A stretch of 64,000 bases of DNA from Aurelia coerulea (Eukaryota > Cnidaria > Scyphozoa > Semaeostomeae > Ulmaridae): contig CM076943.1 of NCBI GenBank assembly GCA_039566865.1, positions 21,565,163 through 21,629,162 on the forward strand, in the 5' to 3' direction. A program made the translations under genes and the position numbers. Shown here piece after piece: positions 11,346-22,018 of this stretch. The notes beneath the pieces are model-generated. The model was not told the origin of the DNA. It saw only the letters and a program-made list of their open reading frames with translations, and did not search any database. How positions within the stretch are numbered: position 1 is the stretch's first letter; each line of letters starts with the position of its first letter.

Positions 11346-12841
11346 ATGAATGATAGATTTCCTCCACAAAACGGTTTGTTTTAAATTCATGGTTGAACAT
11401 ATAATTGCTTGAAAACACTTTGGATTTTCAGCTTTAGTCATAGCCTTGCTGTTTCATTGACCATCTTACCTGCGCAGGCTCAAGCCTCCTCCGATGAAAA
11501 GGGAAGTGCTGAGCTTGCGCACATGCTTTGTAATTTGTTTCTGCTCATAAATTTTGCGAAAAGTTTGCTTTCAATGTTTAAGCTCTTTAAACCAGATTTT
11601 GAAGCTATTTTGTTGAGTGTACGAGAACCCTCGCTTGTTTGGGCAATTTTGAAACAGGGAGCCCGCTTTATAAGAGTAATGGTATGAGTCCCTATTGAGC
11701 CAGTGATATTAGCAAATCAAAGAACGCAGGGAAACAAGGGACGAAAAGTCATAAGTATAATTATGAATCCCAGTATGAGTGGTCTCGATTTGGTGTAAGT
11801 CTCCTTTTGATGAGTGAATCCTGGGGCTCATCATAATCAGTCTAGGTTTGACTTTTATGCTCGATTTTACTGACTCCATATTCACAAACTAAGAGTAAAT
11901 ATGGTGAATACATGGCGTCGGAACATTTGCATAAATTTAATCAAGATAAGAAGCTTATTTCGAAGTCACGCATTTGTGATTCGTTATCTACAATGCCCAG
12001 CTCATAAAAAACAACTGTACACCCTTTATATAACATCGTGACTTTCCCACAATGAATTCTTAATGATTCTAAATGTATGTTTTATTGACCACGGCACCAC
12101 GATTAATTGTAGTGTAAAAGAAGGTGCTTAGTTCAGTTTTGCGTACCTCTTTCTTTATTTTGATAGAATGGGTCTAAAAATTGCAGCCCATCATGAGATT
12201 TTGATTAATTCTGTTTACTATGATTTATTTGAATGTTTATTCAGGAGTGCGAAAACTATTCTTGAGATCTATCCTCACTTGTGTTTACCATTTTTCTCTT
12301 CTTCGTTTCCCTGTGCTTTTATAATACTGCACTAAGCTGCTATTACCGAAGCTGCGTGGGCGCAGAATTAACATCAAGAGCGTAGCCAGTTGGGGGCCAG
12401 GAGGGATGGAGTGGCTCCCCCCTCGGAAATTTTGCTATACCTGTCGGATTGTTTGTGATTGATGTGCCTATCTTCAGAAGGTCATATTGGAAAAATGTTG
12501 CATAGGACATGAAATTACCATAGTTCGAGCATAAATGCTTACATGAATTTTGAATCTGCAGCACATTTTTTCCATATTCATAATCTTGACGGTTCCAGCG
12601 TTAAATTGCAAAATAGTTACAAGATCTAGTCATTAAAGGAATACATCAGTCATTTCATTTCATGCATGGTTGTAATGTGTTTTTGATGTTGTTGCTGTTA
12701 TTTTTGTTGATTTGGCGTCGTAAAATTTTGGCTCAAGGGTTTCGATGGCAGTCATCTGATAGCGGTGGTAATTGGACACATGGCAAATATATCGAAAACC
12801 AACAGGAAATGCGTTACAAATAAAATCCATTAAAAAAGGTA
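11346..12841. other. Non-coding stretch, no supported gene
   Basis: No conserved protein is seen; the 92-codon frame at 11409-11687 (+) has no recognisable domain. A motif near 12384 (GAGCGTAGCCAG with G-rich continuation) looks like one end of a DNA transposon, but no partner end was found. Confidence 0.45.
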
Positions 12842-13473
12842 CAGGGTGTCCAAAAAGTGCTTCCATTTGAAAAATCACCAGAATTTGATTACATGGCCGA
12901 TCTTCAATTTTCTTTTGTTGCCAAATACAAGGACCAAATTCTTTTCCAAGATATAACTGATGTTGTAATTGGTTTAAAAATTAGCAAATTTAGCTCTTTT
13001 TAGGGCTACCTGGTTTTGAATCATACTGCAAAAAGGCACTGATAATTGCTAGATCACAACCTCGTCCCCAAGGCCTTTTACCATATTGCCATAAACCTTT
13101 TCGTCTCCGTCCAATATGACAAAAGGCCCTGGGGACGAGGTTGGCTAGACTAATTTCTTTGTGCATGTAAAGCTTCTAATTTGGTCATAAATGACAGAAA
13201 GGAATTTGCACTATCATTGGAGACTTGATAAAAGATCTGAAAATTTGTTCTCATAGGCAAGATTGAGTATTTTGCTTAAAAACTATAGCTCAAAATAAGG
13301 TTTTCAACGTGTAATTTGTCTTTCTTGCTGTTTCAGAAGCAAACATTTAATCATCTATGAATATTTTTGGGTCTTTGACAGAACAACTCAAAAAGAAAAT
13401 TGTACCAGATGTTTGATAATCATGTGATGTGATGGTTTTTTAAACAGGAGTACTACTTTCGTGGGACACCCGG
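12842..13473. mobile_element. TA-target foldback element (CCGGGTG-type ends), with a nested element
   Basis: The left end reads CAGGGTGTCCAAAAAG after a TA, and the right end GTGGGACACCCGG before a TA. This is the terminus shared by a large group in this window. Its interior matches the copy at 25394-25920 for most of its length. A TA target and this end structure fit the Tc1/mariner superfamily; no transposase is encoded. Confidence 0.82.
13058..13142. mobile_element. 85-bp palindromic element nested in the TA-target element
   Basis: AACCTCGTCCCCAAGGCC at the left is mirrored by GGCCCTGGGGACGAGGTT at the right around an AT-rich loop. The related copy at about 25597 lacks it and acts as an empty site. 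The flanks GCTAGATC and GCTAGACT resemble a short target duplication, possibly hAT-like. Confidence 0.75.
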
Positions 13474-14317
13474 TATTTGTTGGTACTGAAAGCTGACATT
13501 GTAAATACGGAACATCTTTACGAAAAGCCTTTTTGATAGTAAAACACGCTAAAGCCAATTGCTTTCGTTGTACTTGGATTTATAGAAGTTGTCGTTGTGA
13601 GCATCACACCTTATTCAAATTTATGAATCTGTTGCCGAATGAAACAAAATCTTAACAGAATCAAAGAAATGGGATGCTTAGAATGTGAATGACAGATTTT
13701 CGGACACCAAATAAATCAGTTGTTTTAGAGAACAAATGCAGTCCAGATTTGAAATGCAATTTGCATCTTCGTATTTTTTCATAAATATCTGTAGTTCTGT
13801 ACGTAGAGCAATCAAAAGTTGCAATGAGAACGAAACAACATTTTTCTCAAGCAACTCCTAGTTTATAGACTAGGCCCGGTCAGTGCGGCTTCGCTGCGCC
13901 TCCATGTTCCCTTTAGCTTCGCTGTAGTTCGCCTACGTGTCAGTTCTTAAGTGGAAAATGTGTCTTCGTGTTAGCTCTCCTAATTAAGCAGTACTCAAGT
14001 GGACATGTATGTCTGCACATAGTGGCAACTGGGGTGATATCGGTTTTCCGTGGAGGTTTGCTCGGTCATTGTGACGTGAAAGAGGTGATGCTGCTGGAAA
14101 GTTAGTTGCCGTCATTGTTGTGGGTACCTTGGTTGTTTCAGTTCTTTCAGCTGAGTTGAGTTAGCGGCGTTTCTTGCCAATATATGGAGAACAGATGACA
14201 ATATATTTTCCTGTCGATTTTGCGAGATGAATAGCGAGCTTCCCTGGCAAGGGAGAGCTGAGACTTCGGTATGGCAAACAAACAAATTCAGCCTTTGATC
14301 TCGCCTGCTCAGCCGTT
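13474..14317. other. Non-coding stretch, nothing recognised
   Basis: AT-rich unique-looking sequence with no conserved reading frame, RNA gene or clear repeat boundary. It lies between a TA-target element and a LINE 3' end. Confidence 0.4.
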
Positions 14318-14725
14318 AGTTATATAGGTTGGTTTGCGTGTATCGAGAGAACTCCACTATAATCTAAGAAGTGGGAATACTCTGCAGTTGCCAAAAGCCA
14401 GAACAACAACATACGGAATCGAATCTGTATCATTTCTAGGCTCACTTCTTTGGCATGCATTGCCAGAAAGTTTGAAAAAATCAGAAAATCTTGCAGTATT
14501 CAAACGAAAATTAAGGAGCTGGACGGGACTGGACTGCAACTGTCGACTTTGTAAAATATACATTGCAGATTTGGGGTATTCATAGTTGATTTTCAAGATT
14601 TTGTATTTGTAGAAGTTATCATGTAAATAGGTAAATAGTTGGCTTTAATTAGCTGTAGTTAGCTATCTTTTCTGTTACTTCCCAACTGTAAATAAATCAT
14701 TTATTAATATTATTATTATTATATC
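14318..14725 (+). pseudogene. LINE 3' fragment, CNCRLCK family, ATT tail
   Basis: The open frame at 14334-14585 encodes the last ~80 residues of the same kind of reverse-transcriptase polyprotein as 8052-9217: LHYNLRSGN, a YGIESVSFLGSLLWHALP stretch, and the terminal CNCRLCKIYIADLGY motif before the stop. The 3' UTR contains TTAATTAGCTGTAGTTAGCT, as in the other copy, and ends in an ATT-repeat tail near 14704-14722. It is strongly 5' truncated. Confidence 0.85.
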
Positions 14726-15174
14726 ATACTCAAAAACGTCATTACGAGAACCGACAGTCGAACAATTGTTTTCGCATGCAAGAATGAGAAAATAAGAAAA
14801 ATAAAATGAAGCATAAGAGCTTGTAGATCGAATACTCGTACATAAAAAGATTAATTTATTGGCAAATTCTGCATCGTGAACCGACTGTCAAAAGAAAAAC
14901 AGGCAAAGTAAAAAACCAAACAACTTGGGGTAAGTTTGCTTTTTGTCGGTGATAAGATTTTCTAATGAAAATAGTTTTGTTTTCCATAAGCGTCCAGTTA
15001 CCGCCGCCGGCATCCTATGTCGCCTGTGAATTCATGGCTGGTATCGGCCCTGATTGAAAGGCATCATGAAAGGGATTCTCATCATATCCTTATCGGCTCG
15101 AGAATGCATCTCAGGCCCTTTTGACTTTTTTCCTTCTCAGCCTTCTGCTAGTTAATGGACAACAATCACTATCT
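14726..15174. other. Non-coding stretch, nothing recognised
   Basis: No conserved frame, repeat boundary or RNA gene was recognised between the LINE tail and the satellite array. Confidence 0.4.
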
Positions 15175-17650
15175 ACGGGTGACAAAAAGAATCACAATTT
15201 TGTATAGATTTGCTTAATTCCTCTAATTTTTGGGGTGGGGAAGAATTATTTCGACATTAGGATTGAAGGCGCATTTTCCAAAGCATGTCCATTCATTTGA
15301 AAAATGATTGTTTTGATTTTTGATAAATTTACGGTCGACAAAAAATCAGTAACAGTCTTTACTTCTGATTTTAGTTGTCTTTCAAAGAACAAGGGCAGAT
15401 TTTGTAATACAAAAGCAGGAGTTGCTTTTGTTGACACCTCAATTCAAAGCGATCAGGGATTGCAGACAAAGGAAATTCTCTCAACCAGTAATTCAAAACA
15501 AACAAAGCTGCAAATGCTTCTTTGAAACCCAGGTAGCTAGCTCGCGCGTTGTGCATTCCAGAAATTGGTTTTAAGGGCAAAAATGAGCATAGATCAAAAG
15601 AAGAAGGATGCGTCTAAACATCTGTCGCGGGCATTTTATTTGTTTGGTTCACAAGCCGTTTAGGAGGCGATTCAATTCTCTTATTTGTTTTTGGGTGTTA
15701 TCAAAACATTTACTGCTCGGCTTCTGGACCAAAGAAATAAAATGCCCGCGGCAGATGTGTAGACATATCCTTCTTCTTTCGATCTATGCTCATGTTTGCC
15801 CTTGAAAACCATTTCTAGAATGCACAACGAGCATGCTAGCTACCTGGGTTTCCGAGAAACTTTTGCGGCTTTGTTTATTTTGAATTATTGGTTGAGAGAA
15901 TTTCCTTTGTCTGTGATCGCTAATTGCTTTGAATTGAGGTGTCAACAAAAGCAACTCATGCTATTGTATTACAAAATTTGCCCTTGTTCTTTCAAAGAAG
16001 CAATGGTGGATGCTATTTTCAAAAGCATGTCGATATGTTTGATGATTTGATTGTTCTGATTTTGATAATTATGATCATCCAAAAGATTACAATTCAGTAG
16101 AAACTTACTTAATTCCTCTGACTTTTGGGAGATGGAAGAGTTATAAAAATGTCTTACTTCTTATTATAATGGTCTATCGAAGAAGCAAGAGCGCTGTGTT
16201 ATTTTCAAAAGCAAGCATGTCCATTCGTTTGACTATTTGACTGTTTTCAATTTTTGATGAATCATGGTCGAAAAAGAATCATCAATATTTTTAAATCTAC
16301 ATTGTTCCTCTGATTTTGGAGAGACGGAAGAATTATCCAAAAACTTTTAGTTCATTATTTTCAAAGAAGCGAAAACGCCATGCTGTTTTCAAAAACATAT
16401 CCATTCGTTTGACTTTTTGACTGTTCTTAATTTTTGATAAATCATGGTCGAAAAAGAATCATCAATATTTATAGATTTACAGTGTTCCTCTGATTTTGGA
16501 GAGATGGAAGAATCATCTAAAAATTTTAAGTTCATTATTTTCAAAGAAGCGAAAACGCCATGCTGTTTTCAAAAACATATCCATTCGTTTGACTTTTTGA
16601 CTGTTCTTAATTTTTGATAAATCATGGTCGAAAAAGAATCATCAATATTTATAGATTTACATTGTTCCTCTGATTTTGGAGAGACGGAAGAATTATCCAA
16701 AAACTTTTAGTTCATTATTTTCAAAGAAGCGAAAACGCCATGCTGTTTTCAAAAGCATATTCATTCGTTTGACTTTTTGACTGTTCTTAATTTTTGATAA
16801 ATCATGGTCGAAAAAGAATCATCAATATTTATAGATTTACAGTGTTCCTCTGATTTTGGAGAGATGGAAGAATCATCTAAAAATTTTAAGTTCATTATTT
16901 TCAAAGAAGCGAAAACGCCATGCTGTTTTCAAAAACATATCCATTCGTTTGACTTTTTGACTGTTCTTAATTTTTGATAAATCATGGTCGAAAAAGAATC
17001 ATCAATATTTATAGATTTACAGTGTTCCTCTGATTTTGGAGCGAGAAAAGAAGTACCTACAAATTTTCAGTTCTTTATTTTCAAAGAAGCAAAAACGCCA
17101 TGCTGTTTTCAAAACATATCCATTCGTTTGAATTTTTGACTGTTCTTAATTTTTGATAAACCATAATCGAAAAAGGATCATCAATATTTATAAATTTACT
17201 TTGTTCCTCTGAATTTGGAGAGGCGGAAGAATTATCTAGAACATTTTAGTTCATTATTTTCAAAGAAGCGAAAACGCCATGCTGTTCTCAAAAACATATC
17301 CATTCGTTTGACTTTTTGACTGTTCTTAATTTTTGATAAATCATGGTCGAAAAGGAATCATCAATATTTATAAATTTACAGCGTTCCTCTGATTTTGGAG
17401 CGAGGAAAGAATTACCTACAAATTTTCAGTTCACTATTTTCAAAGAAACAAAAGCGCCATGCAGTTTCCAAAAGCATTTCCATTCGTGCGACTATTTGCT
17501 TGTTTAATTTTTCATAGATTTATGAATCAAATTCCGCATAATCGAGAGAGGCAAGAAATATCTAAATGTTCAAATTATTCTGGTCGCCTTTCAATGAAGC
17601 AAAGGTAGATAATATTTTCAAAAGCATGTTGATTCGTTTCATGATTTCAA
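15175..17650. repeat. 180-bp tandem repeat (satellite) array, interrupted by a MITE
   Basis: The unit is almost exactly 180 bp, with landmarks CAAAGAAGCGAAAACGCCAT, CCATTCGTTTGAC, AATTTTTGATAAATCATGG and GTTCCTCTGATTTTGGAG recurring at about 16361, 16541, 16721, 16901, 17081, 17261 and 17440. More diverged units lie at both edges (15264, 15991, 16171, 17592). Roughly ten units are present once the F1 element at 15388-15988 is removed. Identity is highest in the middle, as expected for arrays maintained by unequal exchange. Units alternate in two types (see findings). Confidence 0.92.
15388..15988. mobile_element. Foldback MITE F1 inserted in the satellite, 9-bp target duplication
   Basis: Complete element from AACAAGGGCAGATTTTG to its complement. 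The target duplication CTTTCAAAG is perfect at 15379-15387 and 15989-15997. The duplicated site is part of the satellite unit (TTCAAAGAAGC), so the insertion happened after the array existed. Confidence 0.93.
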
Positions 17651-18281
17651 GCCATGCATACCCCCTTGCATTCAATCATCCCATAATCCTTTGGTTCATA
17701 CATTTTGCTCTCAAATACGGGTTTTTGTCAATTAAGAGATTTAGCTTTACTCTTTGTAAAACCTGCCTTGGTCGAAGTGAATACCAGTAGTTATAAACTA
17801 TGATAATTTGATTAATGATATTATGAAGTATGCATAGAGATTTCATATAGACCAGGGTGAAAAGCTGGATTTGGTTAGCACAAATATAATCCCTATTACC
17901 ACAACGGTAAGCAAACATTCTTGCTCAAGGGGGGAATGCTTGAATAGCTGTTTATTTCTCAAGTATCATTTAGTTAGAAAGTGTTTTCGAATTAAATTTG
18001 ATTTCATGAAGAAAAGATTAACTTAGATTTATAAATTTAGTTCATTCAAATCAGAAATCATTCAAATCTAACGTTGTTTTAAAGTCGTGAATAACATTGC
18101 TTGAAAATTAGATGTAAACAATAATTGTTTATATCTTAACATCAAAGAACTTGACAAAAATCAGGGAGATCTAATTTTGAAACGTTTGACACGTTACAGT
18201 TGATCACGATATTCTTTGTAAAAAGCTTGAACTTTAAGGCATTCAGCAGCGAGAACTCTCCTGATTTCGGTCTTACCTAGT
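17651..18281. other. Non-coding stretch, nothing recognised
   Basis: AT-rich sequence without a recognisable frame or repeat end. The minus-strand frame at 17676-17918 has no detectable domain. Confidence 0.4.
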
Positions 18282-18372
18282 TGATTCTAACATTGATGAT
18301 ATAGAAGTTGGTGTTCCACACGGATCTTGCCCAGGTCCCCTTCCCTTCCTTATCTATATTAATGTTGATGTA
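18282..18372 (+). pseudogene. Reverse transcriptase fragment (LINE), palm motif
   Basis: The + strand reads DIEVGVPHGSCPGPLPFLIY followed by INVD, the well-known non-LTR reverse-transcriptase block around G-V-P-Q-G-S-x-L-G-P-L-L-F. Only about 30 codons survive, cut off by the next repeat. The substituted Gln and Leu positions fit a decayed copy. Confidence 0.75.
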
Positions 18373-18479
18373 ATACAAATATTTGTAAATTTAACAATAA
18401 CGTTTTACAGGCAAATACCTATAACTAAATTACATACATATCTAACTATGAAACAAAACTAAAATTACAGAGCGAGACG

Positions 18480-19194
18480 AACGAGAATAAAATCTAAGTT
18501 AGACACTGTGAGACGTAGGGTTTGAGTTAATGTCACTTTCATTTCTTTCATCATGTGTAGTCAGAATAAATTTCAAGAGATCTTGGACTTCTTCTTTATT
18601 GATAAAAAGGTATTCAAACAGGCTATTTGGCTTCAAGAGTTTGCAACTTGGAAATCACTTAAAAAGTGGAGCTCTGTTTTGACGGAATTATGATTGCAAA
18701 ATTCACATAGTGTTTTCTTTCTCGGAACAGCAGGTCTTCAATGTCTACCCTTCTCAATCGATAAATTGTGATCGCCAGTGCGCAGTTTGGTTGTTTTATA
18801 TTCTTGTTTTTCTGATCGGACAATCGAGATACGTTTCATATGCAAATTATCTCTCGATTTCAGCCAGGAAAGTACCTTTTGGAGTTTTGTGAATTTTAGA
18901 TTTCCAGAAGGATCTGTAAGCTTGTCTTAATGAATGTTTCACAGCAATTTTCGAGAAAATTGATACGGAAGAGGTGGATGTGAAGTGCTCTATATTTTGC
19001 AGATGGGTTAGGCAACTCAGGTTTAGTGGAAGTTCTTTATTCATGAGAAGTGATTGGTAGACTAGGCTTTCTGAGGGCATATTTTCAATATGGTGATGAT
19101 AAATATTCATGATCTCCCGCAAGCTTTCCAGGCTCCCACTGTGTCCACGTCTGTTGATGATAGGGACATTCCATGTCAAGTGTAACCACCTCAA
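18480..19194 (-). pseudogene. LINE fragment (post-reverse-transcriptase region), broken
   Basis: Minus strand. The frame 19194-18847 reads MRWLHLTWNVPIINRRGHSG and continues into a helical domain. Further downstream on the minus strand, in shifted frames, a Cys-rich CEFCNHNSVKTELHFL motif appears near 18700. This order (helical region, then C-x2-C...H) matches the fragment at 10115-11345. No intact palm region is seen. Confidence 0.7.
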
Positions 19195-19640
19195 AATATC
19201 AATGTTTTTGATTTTATTGAAAGTTTGTCAGCTTGTTTACCTTGTTGAACTATGCGTTTTGTGAAAATTTGAAAGAATTATCTCCAGTGGTTTCAGAGTT
19301 ATGGTCCATTGAACTTTTGACCTTTGCAGTGAACTCAATTGACCCCAAATTTTGTAACTTCCTTAATATTTACCCTAAAAACTTGTTCTTTATGTCATAT
19401 GAAAGCTCTTGAGCTGTAGAGACCATTGCAACCAAGAAAAATGCCATACAACATTGTTTTCATGAAAATAAAGAAGTTTTTTTTAAGTTTGACCTTTGAC
19501 CCCTGGTCAGCGGCAATTTCGAAAATCACGAAATTTTGTGGAAATGTTCATCTATCTATATTTATTAACCTGGGTGAATTTCAGAGTATGTATGAATATG
19601 ACTCAGTTGAATATGAGGCTATTAACAGCGATCTTGAGCA

Positions 19641-19737
19641 TCAAATCAAATCAAATCAAATCAAATCAAATCAAATCAAATCAAATCAAATCAAATCAAA
19701 TCAAATCAAATCAAATCAAATCAAATCAAATCAAATC
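19641..19737. repeat. TCAAA pentanucleotide microsatellite (LINE tail)
   Basis: About 19 uninterrupted copies of TCAAA. Read on the minus strand it is TTTGA repeated and directly follows the 3' UTR of the minus-strand LINE at 19738-20140, so it is best explained as that element's 3' tail. The two + strand frames crossing it (19426-19752 and 19496-19741) are translations of the microsatellite. Confidence 0.95.
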
Positions 19738-20140
19738 ATAATCATTCTTTAAAGTTGGTGTGACATAGTTATAGGAAACTAATTAATACCAACTATTTAC
19801 AATATAATTCACAAAGATATGAGAAATGATATTTGCAAGCTACATAATATAATGGACAGGCTAGTTACAAAATTTACAATTACACTGTTCACCCGTCCAG
19901 GTTTTGATCTTTCTCTTAAAGCTTGCAACTGTTGGTAGCTCCTTTATCTCATCGTTTAGATTATTCCACAATAAGCTTCCTCGGAATGAGAGCGACTCCA
20001 TGCCAAATTTTATCGTTCTCGTATTTGGTAATTTGCACAGATGCTTAGTTCTGAGATCATGTTTTATCTCCTTCTTTTCATGTAGGTGCCAAATTTATGA
20101 TGGATTTAGATGGCTCATTGACTTATAGATTTCTTGCATC
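19738..20140 (-). pseudogene. LINE 3' fragment, CNCRLCK family, TTTGA tail
   Basis: The minus strand reads a motif series like that at 14334-14585: NTRTIKFGMESLSFRGSLLW, then NNLNDEIKELPTVASFKRKI, then KTWTGEQCNCKFCN. The 3' UTR has GTAAATAGTTGGTATTAATT, matching the other copies. It is 5' truncated and ends in the microsatellite at 19641-19737. Confidence 0.83.
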
Positions 20141-20164
20141 AATTTTTGGAGATTTTTAGTGTGG

Positions 20165-20450
20165 ATCGTTACAGTGTCACTTAGTTTTTTCATTCAAATG
20201 TAAAATTTTACAATATACCCCACATTCTACTATACATTTTTAGTTACTATGCAGCACTACAAGTGCGATGCCATGGGCAGCGAAATACAATGATTACCCC
20301 ATGGCCAATATATAAAGGCACGAAATGCTGAACTGTATGCAGTCACACCACAAACGATTAAAAATTAATGGATACTATGCTAGATTCTGTCTCACATCAG
20401 ATGTCATCAGGTCAGGGTTGCAATGAATTTAATGGTGTCACGAGTACAAC
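20165..20450 (-). repeat. SINE-like or LINE-3'-end dispersed repeat R2
   Basis: On the minus strand it carries GACATCTGATGTGAGACAGA, then TATTGGCCATGGGGTAATCA, GGCATCGCACTTGTAGTGCT and an AT-rich tail. The same blocks in the same order occur on the + strand at 34690-35090; related 3' ends are at 37560-37676, 59215-59365 (minus) and 61050-61195. No protein is encoded. It could be a SINE or the 3' end of an unidentified LINE. Confidence 0.7.
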
Positions 20451-20454
20451 TCGT

Positions 20455-20990
20455 TAAACCGTGTTGCTAGAATTGTAAAGAATAGCAGCTTTGATACCCC
20501 AAGCATAGACCTTTTATTGAAGGGCTGGGTTGGAAGACCATTTAAGAAGTCATTAGTAATGAGTCTAAGATTATGTTCTTCAAGTCTCTCAATGAGTTGG
20601 CTCCAAATCCCTGTGTAAACCTTTTCACCAAAAATTCACAATGCTCTTCCCCTAATCTCCATAATACAGAAGAGACTGACTAGCAAATGGGCAGAAATGT
20701 TTTTCTTTCCGGGGAGCTAAGCTGTGGAATAGCCTTCCAGTTCCAGCTGACTTAAAGGAGGCATCCTCCCTTAATAGTTTTATAAATTTTATCAAGGGTT
20801 AAACTTTCTTTTTATTGTAAATATTGTATGATTATTGTAAATACGTTTTAGCTTTATCGTATTTCATGATGTATGTTAATTTATTGTACATTGTTATTAA
20901 AACTTTTATTGGAGGGCCCCTAAAAATCAGCCTTTACTGACGGCAACCCTCCTTAAATGAATTTAAATGACATGAAGTGATAATGAAAAA
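20455..20990 (+). pseudogene. LINE reverse-transcriptase C-terminal fragment, second family
   Basis: The + strand reads NRVARIVKNSSFDTPSIDLL, then LKGLGWKTIKE, then after a frameshift FRGAKLWNSLPVPADLKEAS and SLNSFINFIKG with a stop. This is a recognised thumb/C-terminal pattern of CR1/jockey-type LINEs. The 3' UTR includes GGAGGGCCCCTAAAAATCAG and ends in an ATG/AAAT-rich tail. A separate copy of the same 3' end is nested at 21698-21834. Confidence 0.78.
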
Positions 20991-21189
20991 ATGTTGCGAT
21001 TGTTCCACAGTTGGCATAAGCTTTCAAGTTATGCTGAATGATGGTAACTTTTAAAGAAAATTTAACACAAGTTGTCATGTCTACACTGAAATCAGTGCAA
21101 AAAGGTGTACAATCTGTTCATTCAGGTTGTCATAATTCTCCGTTCGGGCTCTGATAAACCAGCAAAAGTACGAATAAAGCGCTTCTGAA

Positions 21190-21930
21190 AACAAGGACAG
21201 ATTTTGTAAGACAATAGCATGAGTTGCTTTTGATTGACAGCGCAATTCAAAGTGATTAGCGATCGCAGACAAAGGAAATTCTCTCAACCAGTAATTCAAA
21301 GCAAACAAAGCAGCAAAAGTTTCTCTGAAACCAAGGTAGCTAGCTCGCTCATTGTGCATTCCAGAAATTGTATTCAAGAGCAAACATTAGCGTAGATCGA
21401 AAGAAGAAGGATGAATCTATACATCTGCCTGAGGCATTCAATTTGTTTGGTTCAATAGCTGATTGGGAGCCTATTCAATTCTCTTGCTTTTTTAAATGTA
21501 ATCAAAACACTTACTGCTCAGCTTTTGAACCAAAGAAAATAAAATACCTGAGGTAGATGTGTAGATATATTCTCCTTCTTTCCATATATGCTCATGTTTG
21601 CTCTTAAAAACACTTTCTGAAATACACAACGAGCACGCTAGCTACCTGGGTTTCAGAGAAACTTTTGCGGCTTCGTTTGTTTTGAAGTACTGGTTGAATT
21701 TAACATTGTAAATATTCTTTTTATTTTTAATTTTGGTAGTATTGTAAGTAGGTTTTTGCCACGGCCCCCTGAAAAGCAGCCACTCTTGGTTGATGGGGCC
21801 ACCGTGTATAAAGAATTTAAAATGAAAATGAAAAGAGAATTTCCTTTGTCTGCGATCGCAAATCGCTTTGAATTCAGGTGTGAATAAAAAGCAATTCATG
21901 CTATTGTATAGTACAAAATCTGCCCTTGTT
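21190..21930. mobile_element. Foldback MITE F1 with a nested LINE tail
   Basis: Termini are AACAAGGACAGATTTTG at 21190 and TCTGCCCTTGTT ending at 21930. The arms are well conserved, but the right arm is split at GGTTGA/GAGAATTTCC by 137 bp of LINE 3' end. No convincing target duplication was seen. It ends only 88 bp before the first recognised cyclase exon, so it sits in an intron or 5' region next to the acceptor. Confidence 0.85.
21698..21834 (+). mobile_element. LINE 3' end nested in F1
   Basis: The sequence contains CACGGCCCCCTGAAAAGCAG and ends AATTTAAAATGAAAATGAAA, matching the 3' end of the LINE at 20455-20990 in layout (GGCCCC, AGCAGCC, then an AAATG-rich tail). It carries no coding sequence, which is typical of extreme 5' truncation. 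Confidence 0.75.
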
Positions 21931-22018
21931 CATGCGAAACACTGCTTCTGTTCCATGTGAACTGCTTCTAAACTTGGATAGAAGATTAAGGTCTCTTTAC
22001 TCTTCTCTTCTTCTCTAG

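Noticed and set aside
15175..17650. CRISPR-like array
   Set aside because: The 180-bp units are contiguous with no unique spacers and the context is eukaryotic; it is a satellite.
19426..19752. Lys-Ser-Asn-Gln-Ile repeat protein
   Set aside because: Translation of the TCAAA microsatellite, open in several frames.
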